Counted from the first letter of the stretch, positions 47,228 to 56,821 are shown. The stretch is 64,000 bases of DNA from Paenibacillus bovis (GCF_001421015.2 NZ_CP013023.1:5048501-5112500); one strand, 5' to 3'. A program made the numbers and translations. Notes: generated from the letters alone by a model not told the origin.

Positions 47228-47921
47228 TGAAAAAGATACTGATTATTGAAGATGATGAAGCTATTGCAGCGATTGAACGGGATTACCTGGAGATCAACCA
47301 GTTTGCCGTAGAAATCGCCGACAATGGCATTACCGGTGCAGAACGGGCGTTATCCGGCCAATTCCAGCTTATCCTGCTGGATCTGATGCTGCCGGGTCAG
47401 GATGGATTCGCTGTCTGCCGACAGCTACGGGAGAAGCTCGATATTCCGATCCTGATGGTAACCGCCAAGCAGGAAGATATCGATAAAATTCGTGGATTGG
47501 GACTGGGTGCAGATGATTATATTGTAAAGCCCTTTTCCCCCATGAGTTGATTGCCCGGGTCAAATCCAATCTGGCACAGTATGATCGGCTCAAAAAAGGA
47601 ATAGGCGCAGCCCAGCAGAGCGGTACTATTGAGATGGGCGCCTTCGTAATCAATACCCATGCCCACCGCGCCTATCTGCAGGGACGCGAACTGGAGCTGA
47701 AGAAAAAGGAATTTGAGCTGCTGCATTTTCTGGTGCTGAATTCTAATATTGTGTTCAGCAAAGATACGCTGTACGAACGCATCTGGGGCTTTGACTCGGT
47801 AGGTGATAATGCTACTGTAGCTGTTCATATCAATCGTCTGCGCGAGAAGGTTGAAGACGACCCGGGCAATCCGCGCTATATTCAGACCGTATGGGGAGCG
47901 GGCTATCGTTTTCAACCGTAA
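47227..47921 (+). pseudogene. OmpR-type response regulator, frameshifted in a C run
   Basis: The first part (47227-47550) encodes a receiver domain with D9/D10 acidic residues, phosphoacceptor in LILLDLMLPGQDG and ends IVKPFSPMS*. The second (47547-47921) continues, in another frame, with the rest of the receiver and an OmpR winged helix (RGFDSVGDN is seen as WGFDSVGDNATVAVHINRLR). The normal family junction is FSPHELIARVKSNL; it is restored if the five-C run at 47537-47541 had six. A one-base loss has split the gene. It may be a true mutation, a phase-variable tract, or a sequencing error. Intact length would be 231 residues. Last gene of the operon. Confidence 0.9.
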
Positions 47922-47943
47922 GTAACCTGCTATGATGCATATA

Positions 47944-48013
47944 AAAATGCACCCTTTCCGACTTAACAGCTTACCTGTAAAAGGTCTGCCTGTTTAGGGA
48001 AAGGGTGCATTTT
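47944..48013. terminator. Terminator between convergent genes
   Basis: AAAATGCACCCTTTCC (47944-47959) and GGAAAGGGTGCATTTT (47998-48013) form a 16-bp perfect stem with AT runs on both sides. It ends the regulator operon and glmS. Confidence 0.9.
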
Positions 48014-48085
48014 CTATTTATAATACCATACAGGGATACACGTCATCATCGCCTGCATATTATTAATCGATCAACTCGTAACCTA

Positions 48086-49918
48086 CTATTCAACCGTTAC
48101 GCTTTTCGCCAGGTTACGTGGTTTGTCCACATCATGCTCCAGCGCCAGAGAAGCGTAGTAAGCCAGCAGCTGCAGTACAACAACAGACAGTGCCGGGCTC
48201 AGGATTGGCAGTGTTCTTGGAATTGTCATCACGGTATCTACCGATTTGAGCAAATCTTCACGGTTTTCTTCATAAGAGACAACCATCACTTCGCCACCAC
48301 GAGCTTTGACTTCCTTGATATTGCTGACTGTTTTCTCGATAACATCTTCCTGTGTTGCCAGAGCGATAACAGGGATACCATCTTCGATCAGAGCCAGTGT
48401 ACCGTGTTTCAGCTCACCTGCAGCATAAGCTTCGGAATGGATATAGGAGATCTCTTTCAGTTTCAGAGAACCTTCCTGTACGACTGCATAATCCACACCG
48501 CGTCCGATAAAGAAGAGGTGTTTGTGCTGAGCGATATGCTCTGCATATTCTTTGATTTCCGGTGCCATTTCCAGTACTTTTTCTACCTGCTCCGGCAAGG
48601 AATCCATAGCTGCCAGTGTACGCGTAATCTCTTCGGTTGTCTGTGTGCCGCGAATCTCGGCCATGTACAGACCGAACAGATAGAATGCGATCAGCTGGGA
48701 AGTGTAGGCTTTGGTAGAAGCTACAGCAATTTCCGGTCCTGCCAGTGTAGCGATTACGTCATCTGCATCACGAGCGATCGAGCTGCCTACCACGTTGGTG
48801 ATTGCAATAACGTGAGCACCATTGGCCTGTGCTTCACGCAGTGCTGCCAATGTATCTGCAGTCTCACCGGATTGGCTGACTACGATGACCAGTGTATCTT
48901 TGTTCACGATCGGAGAACGATAACGATACTCGGAAGCCACATCCGTTTCAACCGGAATATGAGCCAGCTTCTCAATAATGTTACGTCCTACCAGACCTGC
49001 ATGGTACGCTGTACCACATGCAATAATCTGTACATTACGGATATTGCGAATTTGCTCGGCTGTCAGCTTCAGATCACTGAAGTGAACGCCTTTACCATCG
49101 TCATTAACACGGCCCAGCATGGTGTCACGATAAGCTTTTGGCTGCTCATGAATTTCTTTCAGCATGAAATGGTCAAATCCGCCTTTTTCTGCGGTTACTG
49201 CATCCCAGTCCACATGAATCATTTCCCGAGAAATAAAGTTGCCTTCAATCGACATCAGTTCAACAGCATCCTTGGTCAGAACAGCCATTTCACCATCATT
49301 CAGAATATATACGTTACGTGTATATTTCAGAATAGCCGGGATATCCGAACCGATAAAGTTCTCGCCTTCCCCTACGCCGATAACGAGCGGGCTGGCTTGA
49401 CGTACAGCTACCAGTTTGTCTGGCTCATGCTCTGTCAGAACGCCCAGTGCAAATGCACCGCGCATGTAAGTAACTGCTTTTTGTACAGCTTTTACGATAT
49501 CACCTTCGTATTCACGAGCTACCAGATGCGCGATAACTTCAGTATCCGTCTCGGATACAAAGTGAATACCGGAACGAATCAGTTCATCTTTCAGTTCCAG
49601 ATAGTTCTCGATAATGCCGTTGTGTACAACAGAGAATTTTTGCTTCTCGTCTGTATGCGGATGGGAGTTAACGTCAGATGGTTTACCGTGAGTCGCCCAG
49701 CGCGTGTGTCCGATACCTGCTCTGCCGATCAGTGGATGCTGCTCCAGTTTGGATTCCAGGTTAGCCATGCGTCCCTGTGCTTTGACAATCTGCAGACCAC
49801 TGTCTGTAAATACGGAGATACCTGCGGAATCATACCCGCGATACTCCAATTTGCGAAGTCCATCTACCAGAATTTCCTGCGTATTTTTATCTCCAATATA
49901 TCCAACAATACCACACAT
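48086..49918 (-). CDS. glmS: Glutamine-fructose-6-phosphate aminotransferase (isomerising)
   Basis: A 610-residue enzyme making glucosamine-6-phosphate from fructose-6-phosphate and glutamine, the first step to UDP-N-acetylglucosamine for the wall. Residues 1-230 are the class II glutaminase (Cys2 in MCGIVGYIGD, then RGYDSAGISVF and THGKPSDVNSHPH). Two SIS domains follow at about 285-420 and 455-600, with VVVSQSGETADTLAALREA and the C-terminal DKPRNLAKSVTVE. The leader contains a glmS ribozyme, so transcripts should be cut when the product accumulates. Confidence 0.98.
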   Translation of the reverse strand: MCGIVGYIGDKNTQEILVDGLRKLEYRGYDSAGISVFTDSGLQIVKAQGRMANLESKLEQHPLIGRAGIGHTRWATHGKPSDVNSHPHTDEKQKFSVVHNGIIENYLELKDELIRSGIHFVSETDTEVIAHLVAREYEGDIVKAVQKAVTYMRGAFALGVLTEHEPDKLVAVRQASPLVIGVGEGENFIGSDIPAILKYTRNVYILNDGEMAVLTKDAVELMSIEGNFISREMIHVDWDAVTAEKGGFDHFMLKEIHEQPKAYRDTMLGRVNDDGKGVHFSDLKLTAEQIRNIRNVQIIACGTAYHAGLVGRNIIEKLAHIPVETDVASEYRYRSPIVNKDTLVIVVSQSGETADTLAALREAQANGAHVIAITNVVGSSIARDADDVIATLAGPEIAVASTKAYTSQLIAFYLFGLYMAEIRGTQTTEEITRTLAAMDSLPEQVEKVLEMAPEIKEYAEHIAQHKHLFFIGRGVDYAVVQEGSLKLKEISYIHSEAYAAGELKHGTLALIEDGIPVIALATQEDVIEKTVSNIKEVKARGGEVMVVSYEENREDLLKSVDTVMTIPRTLPILSPALSVVVLQLLAYYASLALEHDVDKPRNLAKSVTVE

Positions 49919-50064
49919 GTTTATATTCCTCCGTTCGATAGTACGTCTGTTGACGTTGATAAGTACACGAGGAATAGAAATCAGTACTATTCAATTATAG
50001 ATTCGTAATGAATGCACACTTGATAATGCTGTATTTCTATTCATGTCACATGCACATTCTTATA

Positions 50065-50230
50065 ATGATAAAGCTGGCATCGAATGGATCTTTGTGGCAG
50101 AGATCACTCTCTGCATTTGGATTCCAATTTGCGGTCTGATGCATCACCGGAAGGTCCCCGCCGAATGTTTCGAACACCTTCACCTCGTCAGCTCGATATT
50201 TACTTTCTCCGTCTCTTCGAGCTCTGGCGC
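50065..50230 (-). ncRNA. glmS ribozyme/riboswitch
   Basis: On the minus strand, starting at the complement of 50230, the conserved self-cleaving core is present: GCGCCAGAGCTCG (5' strand of P1, with cleavage just before the first G), CGAGCTGACGAGG, TTCGAAACATTCGGCGGGG, and CTTCCGGTGATG with AGACCGC. These match the glucosamine-6-phosphate-activated glmS ribozyme, placed 5' of glmS as expected. The 3' boundary is approximate. Confidence 0.93.
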
Positions 50231-50630
50231 TTGGTCTTGCCTGGCAACATCACGATCCTCACTTTCTGTTTCTTGAGTGATGCTGTTGTAAGCACTGCAA
50301 TGTTACAGTTATATTACAAATAGCAACTTTTTCATTATATGCATGTTTCCCGGATAAGGCAATGATAAAAATGTGACATCATTGTCATGAGCAGAATGAA
50401 TAGCCTTTATATGAAATTACGTTCATATGAGTATGTTTAATTGCTGTGTATATTCTACATTTACACGATAAATGACTGAATTAACCTTTATATCCGAAAT
50501 ATTTTACAATTATATCCATTTAATTCTGTCCTTTTTTTGCCTTGTTCATTTTCTTTTTTGCCGTACTAACGGCTGAATGTTTAAAATTCCATACTCCCTC
50601 ACATCATATTCAAATCCACTATATATCCTT
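50231..50630. other. glmS promoter region
   Basis: About 400 bp of AT-rich sequence upstream of the ribozyme. It must hold the glmS promoter but I cannot place -35 and -10 boxes with confidence, and I see no open frame or further RNA motif. Confidence 0.5.
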
Positions 50631-50683
50631 AAAGTAAAAAGACAGCGAGTCTGCGTGAACAGGCTTACTGTCTTTTACTTTAC
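50631..50683 (-). terminator. Terminator of the cdaA-cdaR-glmM operon
   Basis: AAAGTAAAAAGACAG and CTGTCTTTTACTTT pair over a long imperfect stem containing CTG/CAG pairs, with TTTTAC flank on the minus strand. It lies about 120 bp after glmM. Confidence 0.8.
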
Positions 50684-50802
50684 TTGTATCATTAAAAATA
50701 TTATTGAAAAGCTGCATTTAGTTTATTACCAAGCTGCCGAATCAGTCGTCTTCACAACACTCTGCACACTTTTGAATAAACGAACAACCAGATACATAAG
50801 GT

Positions 50803-52143
50803 TTATACCAGTTCTTTTTTGACAACATCCACGATCTGGGCTACGTACTGCTCCAATTCGTTTTTATCCGGGCCTTCCGCCATTACACGGATCAGAGATT
50901 CTGTGCCAGACGGGCGTACCAGTACACGTCCGTTGCTGCCCAGTTGGTCTTCAACCGCTTTGACGGCAGCAGCGATTGCTGTATTGCCTTCGTAACGTGC
51001 TTTGCTTTCGACACGTACGTTTACCAGTACCTGTGGATACTTGTTCATCATGGACTTCAGCTCGCTGAGTGACTTGCCAGAACCAACCAGTGTATCTACC
51101 AGCTGTACCGCTGTCAGGATACCGTCCCCGGTTGTGATGTAATCAAGGAAAATAACATGGCCGGACTGCTCGCCACCGAGTGTGTAACCACCACGTCTCA
51201 TCTCTTCCATAACATAACGGTCGCCTACTGCTGTCTGTGCTGTACGCAGAGAAAGAGCTTCTGTAGCTTTGTAGAAGCCGATATTGCTCATTACCGTGGA
51301 TACAATTGTACTGTCTTTCAGCTTGCCGGCACGATTCATTGCATCGCCGCAGATACAGAGGATATAATCACCGTCCACTTCTTCTCCTTTGTCATCGATA
51401 GCAATCAGACGATCCGCATCCCCATCAAAAGCCAGACCGATCTGTGCACCATGACGCAGAACTTCCTCTTTCAGTTTCTCAGGATGGGTAGATCCACAGT
51501 GGTCATTGATATTCAGACCATTCGGTTCTGCACCAATAGCGATAACTTCTGCACCCAGTTCTTTGAAGAAAGCAGGAGCCAGTTCATACGCTGCTCCATT
51601 GGCGCAGTCCATTACAATTTTCACCCCAGCAAAAGAATGCGTAATCGTAGACTTGAGATGCTCCAGATACTTGTATTTGGATGTATCATCATTAACAATC
51701 GTTCCCAGCTCTGCTCCGACTGGACGTGGCAGTTCATCGACTTCTGCATCCATCAATGCTTCGATCTGCAGCTCGGTTTCATCGGACAGCTTGAATCCGT
51801 CACCGCCAAAAAACTTGATGCCGTTATCTTCTACCGGATTATGTGAAGCGGAGATCATGACGCCTGCATCCGCTTTAAGCAAACGAGTGATGTACGCTAC
51901 CGCCGGTGTACTTACAACACCGAGACGAATAATGTGAGCGCCGATAGACAGCATACCGGCGATCAGAGCCGATTCCAGCATTAGACCGGAGATGCGGGTA
52001 TCCATTCCAATTACTACGGTTGGCTTTTCTGCCCCATGTGTCAGTACATAACCGCCACAGCGTCCAATCTGATAAGCCATTTCTGCTGTTAATTCCTTGT
52101 TTGCTACACCACGTACACCGTCTGTTCCGAAATATTTACCCAT
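50803..52143 (-). CDS. glmM: Phosphoglucosamine mutase
   Basis: A 446-residue alpha-D-phosphohexomutase turning glucosamine-6-phosphate into glucosamine-1-phosphate. The catalytic serine is in [20 protein letters not shown] near residue 100; the metal loop is [14 protein letters not shown]; the sugar loop is [10 protein letters not shown]; the C-terminal phosphate loop is [15 protein letters not shown]. It follows cdaR by 178 bp, the conserved cdaA-cdaR-glmM order. In relatives GlmM binds CdaA and restrains c-di-AMP synthesis. Confidence 0.98.
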   Translation of the reverse strand: MGKYFGTDGVRGVANKELTAEMAYQIGRCGGYVLTHGAEKPTVVIGMDTRISGLMLESALIAGMLSIGAHIIRLGVVSTPAVAYITRLLKADAGVMISASHNPVEDNGIKFFGGDGFKLSDETELQIEALMDAEVDELPRPVGAELGTIVNDDTSKYKYLEHLKSTITHSFAGVKIVMDCANGAAYELAPAFFKELGAEVIAIGAEPNGLNINDHCGSTHPEKLKEEVLRHGAQIGLAFDGDADRLIAIDDKGEEVDGDYILCICGDAMNRAGKLKDSTIVSTVMSNIGFYKATEALSLRTAQTAVGDRYVMEEMRRGGYTLGGEQSGHVIFLDYITTGDGILTAVQLVDTLVGSGKSLSELKSMMNKYPQVLVNVRVESKARYEGNTAIAAAVKAVEDQLGSNGRVLVRPSGTESLIRVMAEGPDKNELEQYVAQIVDVVKKELV

Positions 52144-52320
52144 AGTTGTGCTCCCTTATGATATTAATAATAAATTGAATTGTTGTTTGGACAGTCTAAA
52201 AGCAGCCCGGCAGCGGCGATTCTGCTAACTTTATCGCCGATCGGACTGCATCAGACAACCATTTCTTTATACGTCTTCCCTACCTTACTGTCAATAGCTA
52301 TTCGTATCATTTATATCCAA

Positions 52321-53922
52321 TCAATGATAGGTTGTAGTGAAAACCGCTTTGGCACTTGTTGTAGTCTCGCCATTCTGGTTGGCAGAGCCCTGTTTGGGCT
52401 GTGTATTTTCTTCTGTAGATGGAGCAGTGGGCTGCGTAGATTCATTACTGGATACTGGCGGCGTTCCTGCTTCCGGCTGCTCTCCTTCTGTCGGAGGCGT
52501 CTCCGGCTGCTGTTCACTGCCTGTACCGGAATCCGTGCCTGGCTTTTCTTCCGGGTTCGAGGAGTCAGGTACAGCATTACCTGTTCCCGTACCTGACTCA
52601 TTCTCCCCCTCTTCGGTAGTACCCGCGCCATTATTGGATCCATTATCTGCAGCCCCATTGCCTGCTCCCGAATTATCTGCCTTTTCTGTAATTGTAACTG
52701 TTACATCCAGCTTGATTCCAGGGTCCGTCAGGCTAACCGTTTCCGGCAGTACAATCTGAACCGGAATCGTATACGTACCTGGTCCGCGGCCGCTTAGATT
52801 AGCTGTAGCCTTGATATCTTCGGGCTTCACAGCCTGAAGTGCTTCCGGTGAGCCTTTGATATTCAGACTGACCTGTTTGCTTTGCGGCTTAGTAATCACG
52901 GCTTCCAGATTGGAGCCCGTGCCTACAAGGCCGATCGGTATATTCTGAATCACTCGCTCGGAGAATTCCTCTGTCATGATTTTCACCTGAACCGAAGAAG
53001 GCGAGATGCGTTCGGTTCCCTCGGGAAGAGCCAGCTTGGCTGTCAATGTGACAGTGCCTGCCTGCTCTATAGAGCTCAGATCGACCGAAGCAGTAATCGA
53101 GTCACCCAGTGCAGCCAGAGCAGATTCGGATCCGTACACCTTGATCTGATCTGCGCTGACCTCGGTTCCGGCCAGTACCAGACGATCCGGCAGCTGGCCG
53201 GTATAGCTAAGATTGAGCGGCAGCGTTCTGGTTGCAGCTCCGATCGGTACTTCTGCTTTGACCGAAGAAGGCGAAATAATGGCATCCTTCATTACATTTC
53301 CGGATTTATCATACACAGCCAGTGCTACCGTTTTGGACACGGTATCGGTTGCGCCTGCTACGCTGATCACACCCTGCACTTTCTGCACATCCTCCAGACG
53401 GCTCTGCGGCAGTGTAACACTTACCTTGTCAGTTCCATCCGTAATAACCGGGTTGCCTTTCTGATAGCCGGCAGCAGGCTCTCCTTGCGTAATAATCTCG
53501 GGTACAAAAGCATTGGATGTTTTCTCTTCAATCGTTACCTTTACTACACTGGGTGTGGAAGACACATACTGCACACTTGCCGGTGTATCGGTAATCAGTG
53601 GAAGACTGACAGTTCCTGCTCCCTTAATCTGGCTCAGATCTACTTTTGCCTTGTAGCTGTCCGAAGGCAGAAGATCCGGACGCGTACCTCGTACTTCAAT
53701 ACTTACCGTCGAGGGCTCAATCGATTTCAATACATATTTGTCTTCATCAAAACCATAAGGTTGTACCTGCACATCATTAATTACACTGGTGCCTACCTGA
53801 GAGGCTGAGGATTGCATAGGAAGAGTATTGTTATCCATATGGACCATAATCCACAGCAGTATGCTTACAACCAATGCCAGCACCTTGGCTACCGTGTTAT
53901 TACTAATCCATTTGTCCATCAT
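52321..53922 (-). CDS. cdaR: CdaR-family regulator with YbbR repeats
   Basis: A 533-residue extracytosolic protein anchored by one helix (residues 10-30, VAKVLALVVSILLWIMVHMD). Four YbbR-like repeats follow at about 45-410, recognisable from VSIEVRGTRPDLLPSDSYKA, VSVTLPQSRLEDVQKVQGVI, IKVYGSESALAALGDSITAS and VSLNIKGSPEALQAVKPEDI. The last 110 residues are Gly/Pro/Thr/Glu-rich. It modulates the CdaA cyclase from the outer face of the membrane. Overlaps cdaA by 20 bp. Confidence 0.94.
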   Translation of the reverse strand: MMDKWISNNTVAKVLALVVSILLWIMVHMDNNTLPMQSSASQVGTSVINDVQVQPYGFDEDKYVLKSIEPSTVSIEVRGTRPDLLPSDSYKAKVDLSQIKGAGTVSLPLITDTPASVQYVSSTPSVVKVTIEEKTSNAFVPEIITQGEPAAGYQKGNPVITDGTDKVSVTLPQSRLEDVQKVQGVISVAGATDTVSKTVALAVYDKSGNVMKDAIISPSSVKAEVPIGAATRTLPLNLSYTGQLPDRLVLAGTEVSADQIKVYGSESALAALGDSITASVDLSSIEQAGTVTLTAKLALPEGTERISPSSVQVKIMTEEFSERVIQNIPIGLVGTGSNLEAVITKPQSKQVSLNIKGSPEALQAVKPEDIKATANLSGRGPGTYTIPVQIVLPETVSLTDPGIKLDVTVTITEKADNSGAGNGAADNGSNNGAGTTEEGENESGTGTGNAVPDSSNPEEKPGTDSGTGSEQQPETPPTEGEQPEAGTPPVSSNESTQPTAPSTEENTQPKQGSANQNGETTTSAKAVFTTTYH

Positions 53923-54745
53923 CCTTGTTATCCCCCTTTCGCTTCCAGAACAGGCTCTTTTTCTCCTTGGTCGTTACATTGGGTTTGAGAGCTTCATGCA
54001 GTTTGGAGATTAGAGATTCTTCGTTGATATCACGAATAACCTGTCCATTCATTGCAAGGGATACTTGCCCGGTTTCCTCGGATACAATCAGCGACAGCGC
54101 ATCGCCTACTTCACTGATACCGATCGCTGCCCTGTGACGTGTTCCGAGCTCTTTGCTAATAAAAGGATTCTCGGACAGCGGAAGATAGCAGGCTGCTGCC
54201 GAAATTTGCTGCCCCTGTATAATCACGGCGCCATCATGCAGCGGCGTATTCGGTATGAAGATATTGATAAGCAGCTCCGAACTGACTACAGACTGCATTT
54301 TAATACCTGATTCGGTATATTCGTTTAATCCTGTTGTCCGTTCGAATACGATCAATGCGCCAATTTTTCGTCTGGACAGATAATTGACAGACTTGATCAC
54401 TTCGTTGATCATGCGGGTAATTTCTTCATCTTCTGCTATTGTACGTCCAAAGATTTTACCACGTCCGAGCTGCTCCAGACCCCGGCGCAGTTCCGGCTGG
54501 AAAATGATAAACACGGCCAGCACTCCAAAAGTGAATGCCTGGTTCATCAGCCATTTTAATGTATACAAATCAAACCAGGTGCTCAGCGCCCAGATGACGA
54601 CAAGCACGAGAATACCCTTTAGCAGCTGCACTGCCCGGGTACCACGTACCAGAAGAATGAGCTGATAAATGATGTACGTTACAATCAATATGTCGATTAT
54701 ATCTTTAATGGAATCTTTCCAAGTCAAGTCCGCAAAATACTCCAT
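53903..54745 (-). CDS. cdaA: Membrane diadenylate cyclase
   Basis: A 280-residue enzyme making c-di-AMP from two ATP. Three helices (residues about 12-75) precede the DAC domain, with the catalytic LHDGAVIIQGQ and the GTRHRAAIGISE motif, plus LIVSEETGQVSLA. The C-terminal tail is basic. It heads the cdaA-cdaR-glmM operon; ATG at 54745 follows GGGGG. C-di-AMP controls potassium and osmolyte balance and wall integrity in this group. Confidence 0.97.
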   Translation of the reverse strand: MEYFADLTWKDSIKDIIDILIVTYIIYQLILLVRGTRAVQLLKGILVLVVIWALSTWFDLYTLKWLMNQAFTFGVLAVFIIFQPELRRGLEQLGRGKIFGRTIAEDEEITRMINEVIKSVNYLSRRKIGALIVFERTTGLNEYTESGIKMQSVVSSELLINIFIPNTPLHDGAVIIQGQQISAAACYLPLSENPFISKELGTRHRAAIGISEVGDALSLIVSEETGQVSLAMNGQVIRDINEESLISKLHEALKPNVTTKEKKSLFWKRKGDNKDDGQMD

Positions 54746-55079
54746 ACTGCAACCCCCGTTATGTTCTATCTGGTGGACCTTTAACCTGGTATACTCGCTG
54801 CCTGCATTTTTGGATACATACAGACTTGCTTCAGGCTGTTAGTGTACTGTATATGCTATATTGCACCATCGGCCAGGACTACGCGTACTTTGAACACTCA
54901 CACCATTCCCGTACTTATTAGCAGTATAATATATAATATTACCCTAACCTGCCGTTAAATTTACTACCTTTTTTCATAAAATGCCTATAACTTTTCATAT
55001 GGTAGCTGCAGACCACTATTTGTGTCTGTTAAAGTCCACTGCCCTATTTTACACGTTTTATCCGTGAACATGCAAAAAA

Positions 55080-55102
55080 GACGCCTTCTACATAAGAGGC
55101 GC
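55080..55102 (-). terminator. Terminator of rsiW
   Basis: Minus strand GGCGCCT and AGGCGTC form the stem, followed by TTTTTT. It is 16 bp after the rsiW stop. The rest of 54746-55079 is AT-rich, presumably the cdaA promoter region, with TATACT as a candidate -10. Confidence 0.8.
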
Positions 55103-55117
55103 CTTACAAAAAGTCAT

Positions 55118-55732
55118 TTAATTAGTAGAGGCGACTTCTGAAAATGCTGTTGAAATTTTGTACCAAAGCCAGCCTACCGCTTGATCTACCGTTTGAACCT
55201 GTCCAGAGATATGGGCCGTACTTGCTTGAAAAATGCTGCCATCGATAACTGTTACATCGCCTTCAACATCACCATAAATCTTGGCTTGCCCTTTTTCTAT
55301 AGTTAAATTACCGGCAATCGTTTTGCCTTCCGGTACAATCACCGTATTTCCTTCAATCACAACCTGATCCAGATTCTGTCCTTTGACGATCATTTCAGGA
55401 CCTTCATTCCAGAAGGGAAGTGTACCGAGCAGAATCACGAAAAATGCTGCTGCTGCCGTTAACGCCGGATGTCTCTTCAACCAGGTCGTCCAGGCAGGAG
55501 GCTGCTTCTTCTTGGGAAGAGCCTGCATAATCCGGTCGGTGAGCTCATCAGATACTGGCGGCTTGCGGTGATTGACGGCAAACAGAAGCAATTCAGTCTG
55601 CTCCAATTCTTTAAAAACTGCACGGCACTCTGAGCACTCAGCCATATGCTGCTTGAGCTCATTTGCCTGTTCATCAGGTAAGTCGCCGTCCAGGTACTCA
55701 TGTATAAATGAGACGGCCAGTTTGCAATCCAT
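55118..55732 (-). CDS. rsiW: Anti-sigma factor RsiW
   Basis: A 204-residue zinc anti-sigma factor. The ZAS motif is at about residues 28-40 (LKQHMAECSECRAVFKE, HxxxCxxC). One membrane helix is near residues 85-108 (TAAAAFFVILLGTLPFW), and the extracellular part has polymer-forming cytoskeletal-like repeats (IVEGNTVIVPEGK-type, KIYGDVEGDVTVIDGSIF). It holds SigW inactive until cut by membrane proteases during envelope stress. Start at 55732, 9 bp after AAAGGA; an ATG three codons earlier is too close to it. Confidence 0.9.
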   Translation of the reverse strand: MDCKLAVSFIHEYLDGDLPDEQANELKQHMAECSECRAVFKELEQTELLLFAVNHRKPPVSDELTDRIMQALPKKKQPPAWTTWLKRHPALTAAAAFFVILLGTLPFWNEGPEMIVKGQNLDQVVIEGNTVIVPEGKTIAGNLTIEKGQAKIYGDVEGDVTVIDGSIFQASTAHISGQVQTVDQAVGWLWYKISTAFSEVASTN

Positions 55733-55815
55733 ATGAGCCATTCCTTTCTTGTATATAATATTCCAGCATCATATCACAGCCGGACCATGTCTGGAACTGC
55801 GATTACTCTGTTAAA

Positions 55816-55841
55816 TACGCTTCAGGTTTCAAACCGTTTCA
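55816..55841 (-). promoter_or_regulatory. Perfect SigW-type promoter between sigW and rsiW
   Basis: On the minus strand TGAAAC (55836-55841) and CGTA (55816-55819) are exactly 16 bp apart, the consensus of SigW-dependent promoters in Bacillus. It would start rsiW transcription about 75 nt before its start codon. It coincides with the hairpin at 55819-55853. Confidence 0.8.
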
Positions 55842-55853
55842 TAAACCTGAAGC
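55819..55853 (+). terminator. Plus-strand terminator antisense to sigW/rsiW
   Basis: GCTTCAGGTTT and AAACCTGAAGC form an 11-bp perfect stem followed on the plus strand by TTTTTTTT (55854-55861). Both flanking genes are on the minus strand, where no T run follows, so this would end a transcript antisense to rsiW. It may also only be the symmetry of the SigW promoter. Confidence 0.6.
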
Positions 55854-55897
55854 TTTTTTTTGATTTTCATAACAATATTTAAAAATAATGGTACATC

Positions 55898-56467
55898 CTA
55901 CAGCTTGGATTCCAGCTTTTTACGCAAAAATTCCCGGCCGCGGTGGACACGGGTTTTGATTGTAGTTACCGGCATATCCATAACATCGCTGATTTCCTGC
56001 AAGGACAGCTCTTGCAGATAACGCAGAATCATGACAGTTTTGTATTTATCCGGTAAAGAATCGATCGCCTGATGAATAAGCTGCTGTGTCTCTGTAAGCA
56101 GGTATTCACTTTCCGGCGTACGTTCATCACCCGGAATCAATGCATAACCATCTGTACTGTCCTGGTCATTCAATTCCGCATCCAGTGAAAAGCTCGGTTT
56201 GCGTTTGCGCAGCCGGTCAATACACAGGTTGGTAGCAATCCGGTAGATCCAGGTCGAGAATTTTTGCTTTGGATCATAGCGATCCAGACTTTTATAGACC
56301 CGCAAAAACGTCTCTTGTACTACATCTTCCGCTTCATGACGATTGCTCAACATACGGTAACCCAAATGAAATATCTTGTCTTTGTATAAATCAACGATTT
56401 CGGCAAATGCACGCTGATCACCTTTCAGCGCCAATTTGGCTAATCTCGTATCCAGATTATCCACCAT
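55898..56467 (-). CDS. sigW: ECF sigma factor SigW
   Basis: A 189-residue ECF sigma factor for cell-envelope stress. Region 2 has the DNA-binding YRMLSNRHEAEDVVQETFLR and KFSTWIYRIATNLCIDRLRK; region 4 is DKYKTVMILRYLQELSLQEI with TTIKTRVHRGREFLRKKL. A long acidic linker lies between. Start at the ATG 56467 (GTG at 56470 possible) after GGGGGA. Upstream I find no perfect SigW promoter, unlike in the gap to rsiW. Confidence 0.95.
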   Translation of the reverse strand: MVDNLDTRLAKLALKGDQRAFAEIVDLYKDKIFHLGYRMLSNRHEAEDVVQETFLRVYKSLDRYDPKQKFSTWIYRIATNLCIDRLRKRKPSFSLDAELNDQDSTDGYALIPGDERTPESEYLLTETQQLIHQAIDSLPDKYKTVMILRYLQELSLQEISDVMDMPVTTIKTRVHRGREFLRKKLESKL

Positions 56468-56689
56468 CACTCCCCCAGACTCAGTTCCCGGTATGTATAG
56501 TATTCTGTAAAACCATTTTACAATCCAATTAAAATCGTAATGGATGATACCTTAAATTGCAATCTTAATCCTCTGTTTCTTGCAAACTTCTTTTGTTTTT
56601 CGGAAAACAGGAAAATAACTGCCTGCAAATCTCCTATGAATCAGTTCATTTTTTATTATCATGTTGTTTTTTTATAATGATCTGTTGTA

Positions 56690-56774
56690 CATAATAAACT
56701 TTCGAATACAATAAATTTTCGAACAAAATAAGCTTTTGAACATAATAAGCTTTTATTCATAATAAGCTTTTATT
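56690..56774. repeat. 17-bp tandem repeat, five copies
   Basis: Five adjacent 17-bp units related to CATAATAAGCTTTTATT; the last two are identical and the first three diverge (for example CATAATAAACTTTCGAA). In the 566-bp gap between ppc and sigW. A sixth partial unit leads directly into the terminator. Confidence 0.9.
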
Positions 56775-56780
56775 CATAAT

Positions 56781-56821
56781 AAAAGGCTGACATTATTTCC
56801 AAACAATAATGTCAGCCTTTT
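56781..56821 (-). terminator. Terminator in the ppc-sigW gap
   Basis: AAAAGGCTGACATTATT and AATAATGTCAGCCTTTT form a 17-bp perfect stem with a 7-nt loop. On the minus strand AT-rich sequence (TTATTATG) follows. Probably ends the ppc transcript, 216 bp downstream. Confidence 0.8.

Noticed and set aside
48005..50008. A 667-codon open frame on the plus strand
   Set aside because: It is antisense to glmS and its leader. It has no ribosome site and no family resemblance; the opposite strand encodes a complete, conserved enzyme.
52214..52239. Hairpin CGGCGAT/ATCGCCG between cdaR and glmM
   Set aside because: No T run on either strand and glmM is expected in the same operon, so I do not call a terminator.
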